From Agapanthus africanus (Eukaryota > Streptophyta > Magnoliopsida > Asparagales > Amaryllidaceae), in the NCBI GenBank assembly GCA_030015575.1, contig JASDDO010000019.1, forward strand, positions 516,804,986-516,868,985: 64,000 nucleotides of DNA. Reading direction: 5' to 3'. The notes below the pieces were generated by a model, which saw only the letters and a program-made list of their open reading frames with translations, was not told the origin of the DNA and searched no databases. Every line of letters begins with the position of its first letter. The stretch's first letter is position 1. Positions 59,140 to 64,000 of this stretch are shown here, in pieces. The position numbers and the translations under genes were made by a program.

Positions 59140-61353
59140 TGTAGGGTTCCTAGGCACACTAATGAGGTCTCACAAGGTATCAACCATGCCAATTTCAAAA
59201 ATTTACGGTGCCGAGAAAACCTAATGCGATCGTTGACTAGAGTTTAGGCGATAACATATGCGAGCAAACGACTTTACTCTAAAAGTGAACGGAAATACAA
59301 CTTTTGTAGATCCGGTCCTCCACCTCCATAGCTCCGCGTTGACATCCCTCCGCTGCGATCATCGGATCCCAGACTCTAGTAATGGTTTCGTCGAAGAAAT
59401 GATCGGGCTATATCGTCGACTTCGATGCCGAAGATGATCTACGTCGAGGCGACTCTAACTCGAGCTCCAACTTCACCAAGTCATGAAACTTATGAAGAAA
59501 ACACCCTATACTACTTGGTAAGTGGTAGAGGAAGAAGAAATAGGAAGTGGGTTCACTTTAGAATTGGATTTCTCACACTTTTTCTCATTTCACCATTGAA
59601 GCTAGCAAGCTTCTTTCTTCTTGAAGAAGAAGAAGAAGAAGAAGATAATATGATAAGAATAATGAAAATGGAAAATAAAGTCATTCTTATCATTTTATCA
59701 ACCATGGTTAAGTGTAGAGAATAAACCAAGGTTTAAGTGAATGATTAGGGTTAAGGAAAGAAACAAAATGGTCAACCATTTCAAAGCTTCATGAAGCTCC
59801 AAAGAAAATCCAAAGTTAGCCACCATTTTATTTCTTTCTAAAACGGATAAATAAATAAATAAATGAATAAGAAAATAATGCAAATGAAACCCTAACCATT
59901 AACTAACCATGGTTTAATTCAAATATACACCCAAGTTTGTATGTATCATCAAACATGATACAAACTTGTGCACAAAAATATATCACATATACAATGTGCA
60001 CAAACAAGTGAGAAAAACATCTTAAGTGAACCAATATTAGTTAATGTAAAGTGATATATCAAATATATAATTATACATTAAATCATTAAATCAACACTTG
60101 ACTTAATGATCCGGTCATATCACATATAACCGACTAATATCAATCGTAACAACTTATCGAATCAACACTTGATCCGATAACCCGGCTATATCGCATATAA
60201 CCGATCAATGTCACAAATCGCGAGAATCGAATACAGTATCACATACTGGTATTATTCTCGGTCCCGCACATATCTCATATGCGCTCCTATTTCATTTCGC
60301 TTGAGCCAGGAAACCTCTGTGTAGGACTCTAAAGACTCATCAATACGCCGGCAGCAGGTGATGATCATATTAAACACCCACAAGCCGCAAGCGGTCTGCT
60401 AAACGTAACGGCCACCCGGGTATTGAGCGATCAGAAGATCGACGAGCAAGCCCGCTCACACTCCTGTGAATCCAACCAGTAACACTTACCGCACAGTCCG
60501 GTCTGATCGTCTGATACGTCGCATATCTCGCCTAGGGGTGGTAAACGTCAGACCCCAGTAGCTCGATAAGTCGTGTCGATATGAGGTCTATAACAGTTCG
60601 AGAAACTACTGGTAACACTTACAAGTAAATCTCAGCAACCCTGGCCAGGGATTTCCGGTTATAGCCAATCGAACACAGCGTAACATCAACTCCCTATACC
60701 AGGAGAGACGAATCCCCTCCTATCGCTCATTGCCTCCATGTGATTCGGGACTGTACCCAAAAACCACCGTTTTGCACGCCCTCTTGGACGTGGTAAGGTG
60801 GAAATCAAAGCACAGTGGGAATCACACAAGACTCTATGACGATATCGGGTCTACAGACTAACCTGTACCAGTGTCACCAGAGAACTGCCATCTGACGTAA
60901 GGTATAATACCATCTGGGAGTTCTCGGCGTGTCCGTCCAGTGTACCCAGTCTCCACTGAGCACCCATATATCATCTCTGATGTCAAACACCAATGGATAT
61001 GGGATCATCCATCGCCCATCTGTATGGGTCGAGAAGGTATACGCTAGTCTACTCTGGTATATCGATGCCCCGTCTCGATACACCCACGACTAGGGACCTT
61101 GAAAGATGTACTTATGGACTACCATGTCCCTACTAGTATGATCTGCATCTTAGTCCAGGTAGTCAAGTACACATCCTAAGGGCTTTACCAACATGTAACA
61201 GAGAGACAATCAGTGTACACGTTAAGGTAAAGAGCAACCAGATAGCATACTATCATGTCAAGCAAGAAAGTCCTCCCTATATATGTCCAAGCATCCACTA
61301 CAATATACATCCTATGTATAGTAATGGCCTCTATGGCATACATATAACTAACA
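59140..61353 (-). repeat. 5' LTR of A4
   Basis: 2214 bp; three bases longer than its partner because of the GAA run near 59626-59644. That run makes a short poly-glutamate frame at 59425-59724, which is not a gene. Confidence 0.95.
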
Positions 61354-61358
61354 AATAC

Positions 61359-61700
61359 TTGATTAGCAAAGCAAGTGCTTGGGTTTGAGTTTCTTCAAGG
61401 TAGATCATCTTAGTTATTGAAGATCGGAAGCAAGGTTGCATCTTTCTCTTCATGGAGCCTTTCTAGAGTCCGGGTACTCGATGATCGCAGCGAAGGGACC
61501 TCAACACGGAGCTTTAGAAGTGAAGGAATAGATTACAAAGGTTGTAATCCCAAACTCTTAGAAGTAAAGTTGTTTACTTTCTTTGTTTCGCCTAATATCT
61601 AGTCTTCGATCTTGGTTAGGGTTGTTCGGCACATGAAAAATTTAAATCGGGCATGGTTGATGCCTTGTAGAACCTTATGATAGTGTCTAGTAACCCTACA
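61359..61700 (+). repeat. 3' LTR of A3, last part
   Basis: It resumes TTGATTAGCAAAGC after the target copy and ends TAACCCTACA, followed by CCGGT. Confidence 0.94.
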
Positions 61701-62863
61701 CCGGTAGGTAGTAGTCCCTCTTCCAGGCCCATCGCCTACTGCACGACATCCCTTTCTTTCCTCGGGGTACCATACCGGGTCCACCAAGAACCCGCAAATG
61801 GATCATCCAACTCCTCGAATCGGGTTTCACATATTACACATCTCAGAACAGAGAAAACGCATGGTGGACGCACTGAAATATCATATCAAGAGAAACCGGG
61901 TTTTTAAAACAATACATACTTTCTTTTGAAATAACCACGGTTCTCAAATCCAGAAATCTCATGAAAACAACACATCTCTATGCGTATAATCGTAAAGAAT
62001 GATGTATGCGACATATAACAGAATATAAGCATATCCGTATATCATGCAACATGGAACATTGATATGATCATGGGCATATCATCATAATGTGAGCATAGCG
62101 ATATAATAGCATGATGTAGTAATTCTACTGTATGAGTGACATAGCAATTATCGATGATGAAGTGTGTGAGCCGGCCAATCTGTGTAAGTGTAACATATGC
62201 ATCATCAATAATGGTGTAGGTGTACTAGCACAGGTACATGTAATGCAATGAGAATGACATAAACGTAGCATAAAGTACATCGTCAGCTAAATGCTATAAG
62301 GTATACGTATCTAACATGACCGAGTCGATGAATCTATCAATCGGCATCCAGCCTCACAACATCACGTACGGTATGATCCATCGTACGGCATCCTCTAGTC
62401 AAGGGTACAGATCAATCATCATAAAACTCATCACGTACGGTAAATCATCGTACGGCGGCATTAAACCATTAAAGATCCTATCAACCTATATGACGCTGAG
62501 GGTACGGACCTAACATCTCGTACGGCATATCACTCATAATTCACAACATTATATATATATATATACATATATCCCAGGTCGCATCCATAACAATCTCATA
62601 TCAGGGGACCGGCAAAGGTATCAATCCTCTCATATCGACTCGCATCCGTATACCGACATATCAATCAAGTCATCATATCACATCGTATATTAATTTCATC
62701 ACATTTATATCCCACATCAAGTCATTTATATATATATATATACTATCTTATAAATCTCATGTCATGCTACTCTAAATCTCATACTTATTCTAGTGAAACT
62801 ACATATCTATAAGTCGTGATTCACATTCACTTTTCATATCACTAAACCTTTTATCTCATATCT

Positions 62864-62908
<45 letters not shown>

Positions 62909-64000
62909 CACTCATATCATCTCTAACTATCTTTTTAACCATATCCTTAGTTTTCTAATCTAGGTTTCTACGACTGTATCTTATAGATCGGTTTCCATCA
63001 AAAACTTGTGGGGGTGCTATACGCCATCCACCCGACTTCCCCCGTAGATATAGATCTACTCACCTTAATCCTTGCTTGCCGAAATCGATGACGCATGCTC
63101 CGTCGTCTCGGAATCCACGCGAAGGTACCTACAGTATAAACACATATCGCAATACTATTAACATCAATTCCGGAAAACCAATACGGCACATGGTGCGCTC
63201 ATAGGTTAGAACCTATAGCCTGCGCATGTAAAAACAACCAAATAACCCTTGTTGTTGATGTACAAACGCCCAACAACCAAATACAATATCAAATACAAAA
63301 ACCAAGAATTCCAAAATACGGAAAACATAACCAAAACCACTCACAACAGCTCCCAGATTTAGTCTTAGGTAAAATGGGGATAAACAAACAGTATTATGGG
63401 GTAGTGTATGGAGTGTGTAAGCTACTGGACCAATTCCAGCACTAAGCACCAAGATTTGGCCGGCCACATAGTCAGAAATTCCGGCCTGCTTGGCCCTGTT
63501 GGCTCCGTTGGGGTTCGTCTTCTCGGGGTGGTCTCCTAGGGTCTTAAATGGGTCTCTGGTATTGTTTGTTTTTCTCAGAAATTTCCCGGGTTGCTCCACA
63601 TTCCCTGTAGGCACACCAAACTTCACAAAACCGACACGAGACCATATCTAAGTTTGTATTCTCTGTTCTAGGTCCAGAAATTGATCTCTAGGGTCTTATA
63701 CACTCTCACTACAGATCACATGTCCACAAGTCACCCAAACCCTTCTCTTGAAATTTCTAAACATCACATACCCTAACCGAACATATTCTAAACTAAACTA
63801 GAATACAAGAAAGCTCAAACTAAACTAAATGGAAGAAAATATACCTCATTTGGGCAACTCAAGAAAAACCCTAGATATCCAAAGTCTCCAAAATCCAACT
63901 TTGATGGGTCCAAAGTGATGAGGGTGAGGTGGGGATCAACTTTAATGAAAGGGGTTTAGGGTTTTGATGAGAGAATTGAGATGGGTCATGAGGGTAGAGG
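61701..64000 (+). repeat. Gypsy-type LTR-like sequence, right of A3, runs off window
   Basis: Continuation of 9581-10789 past the CCGGT duplication. No gene is visible in 2.3 kb. It holds repeated short motifs (ATCACGTACGG, TCGTACGGC near 62360-62530), AT-dinucleotide runs (62549-62571, 62725-62743, 62866-62903), and a right part (63720-64000) similar to 1480-1880. The 137-residue reverse frame at 63213-63626 shows no recognisable motif. A single long LTR of well over 3.5 kb, once joined, is the simplest reading, but the family assignment is by style only. Confidence 0.45.
62866..62903. repeat. AT dinucleotide microsatellite
   Basis: About 38 bases of uninterrupted AT repeat; shorter runs at 62549-62571 and 62725-62743. 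Confidence 0.95.

Larger units (their letters stand above)
50962..61353 (-). mobile_element. Complete Copia element A4, reverse strand, in the 3' LTR of A3
   Basis: 10,392 bp with perfect AATAC target duplications at 50957-50961 and 61354-61358. Read on the reverse strand: 5' LTR 61353-59140, primer site, leader, decayed pol, polypurine tract, 3' LTR 53172-50962. LTR and pol are most like A2, including shared stops. It is the only complete element in reverse orientation, and it forms a large inverted pair with A2. Confidence 0.96.
10790..61700 (+). mobile_element. Copia element A3, the outermost host of nested insertions
   Basis: Removing B, C and A4 with their target duplications leaves about 10.37 kb, matching A2 (10,377 bp) and A4 (10,392 bp). 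The five bases before it (10785-10789) and after it (61701-61705) are both CCGGT. Its own parts are 10790-11527 plus 31450-32920 (5' LTR, 2209 bp joined), 32921-36030 plus 46252-49093 (primer site, leader, pol, polypurine tract), and 49094-50961 plus 61359-61700 (3' LTR, 2210 bp joined). Three younger elements sit inside it, one each in 5' LTR, pol and 3' LTR. Confidence 0.93.

Noticed and set aside
59425-59724. Frame with a poly-glutamate run
   Set aside because: The run is a GAA microsatellite in the 5' LTR of A4 that differs in length from the partner LTR.
50962-61353. Region as a simple inversion of A2-like sequence
   Set aside because: AATAC duplications on both sides and complete LTRs show an independent reverse-strand insertion.
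62866-62903. AT run as a replication origin or matrix attachment site
   Set aside because: Simple dinucleotide repeat; nothing else supports a function.
63213-63626. 137-residue reverse-strand open frame
   Set aside because: Longest frame in the right flank, but composition is irregular, there is no motif, and it lies in LTR-like sequence; a host gene is not supported.

Overview
This is repeat-dense plant nuclear DNA, probably from intergenic or pericentromeric heterochromatin. Nearly all of it is LTR retrotransposon. I found no host gene, tRNA, rRNA or bacterial feature. The identifiable elements are Ty1/Copia. The evidence is LTRs of about 2.1-2.2 kb running TG...CA, a primer binding site matching initiator tRNA-Met (TGGTATCAGAGC) directly after each 5' LTR, the polypurine tract AAGTGGGAGAT directly before each 3' LTR, and decayed pol in the order protease, integrase, reverse transcriptase, RNase H. 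LTRs opening TGTTRG....GCCCTMRAGKC resemble the Angela/BARE lineage (recalled knowledge; no search was run). The species cannot be named.

Layout: 1-10789 is an older mosaic. It holds a reverse-strand Copia LTR (1-1415), a probable Gypsy-type LTR fragment (1416-2296), a reverse-strand Copia 3' end (2297-3818), a forward truncated Copia element A1 (3819-9580), and a second Gypsy-type stretch (9581-10789). From 10790 to 61700 lies one Copia element, A3, inflated from about 10.4 kb to 50.9 kb by nested insertions. Element B (11528-31444) sits in its 5' LTR, element C (36031-46246) in its pol region, and reverse-strand element A4 (50962-61353) in its 3' LTR. Element B was itself hit by A2 (16490-26866). 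Five-base target duplications support every level: CCGGT for A3, TAAGT for B, CTCTC for A2, AATAC for A4, and ATACT/GTACT (one mismatch) for C. The Gypsy-type sequence interrupted by A3 resumes at 61701 and runs off the window.

How the parts work together: no element encodes a usable protein set. Gag is missing, pol is full of stops and frameshifts, and A2 and A4 share the same stops although their LTR pairs are close to identical. They therefore look like non-autonomous copies moved by proteins supplied in trans. What all copies keep is non-coding: long hairpin-rich LTRs and a leader of 2.3-3.1 kb. Between families A, B and C the leader has drifted, but stem bases change in compensating pairs. 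The clearest case is a module of three consecutive hairpins present in all six leaders. The leader ends in a conserved branch-site-like CTRAT, a pyrimidine tract and AG. In A1 and A3 an ATG follows 8-9 bases later, in frame with the protease remnant in A1, which suggests a spliced leader. These structured RNA regions are the most likely undescribed system here.
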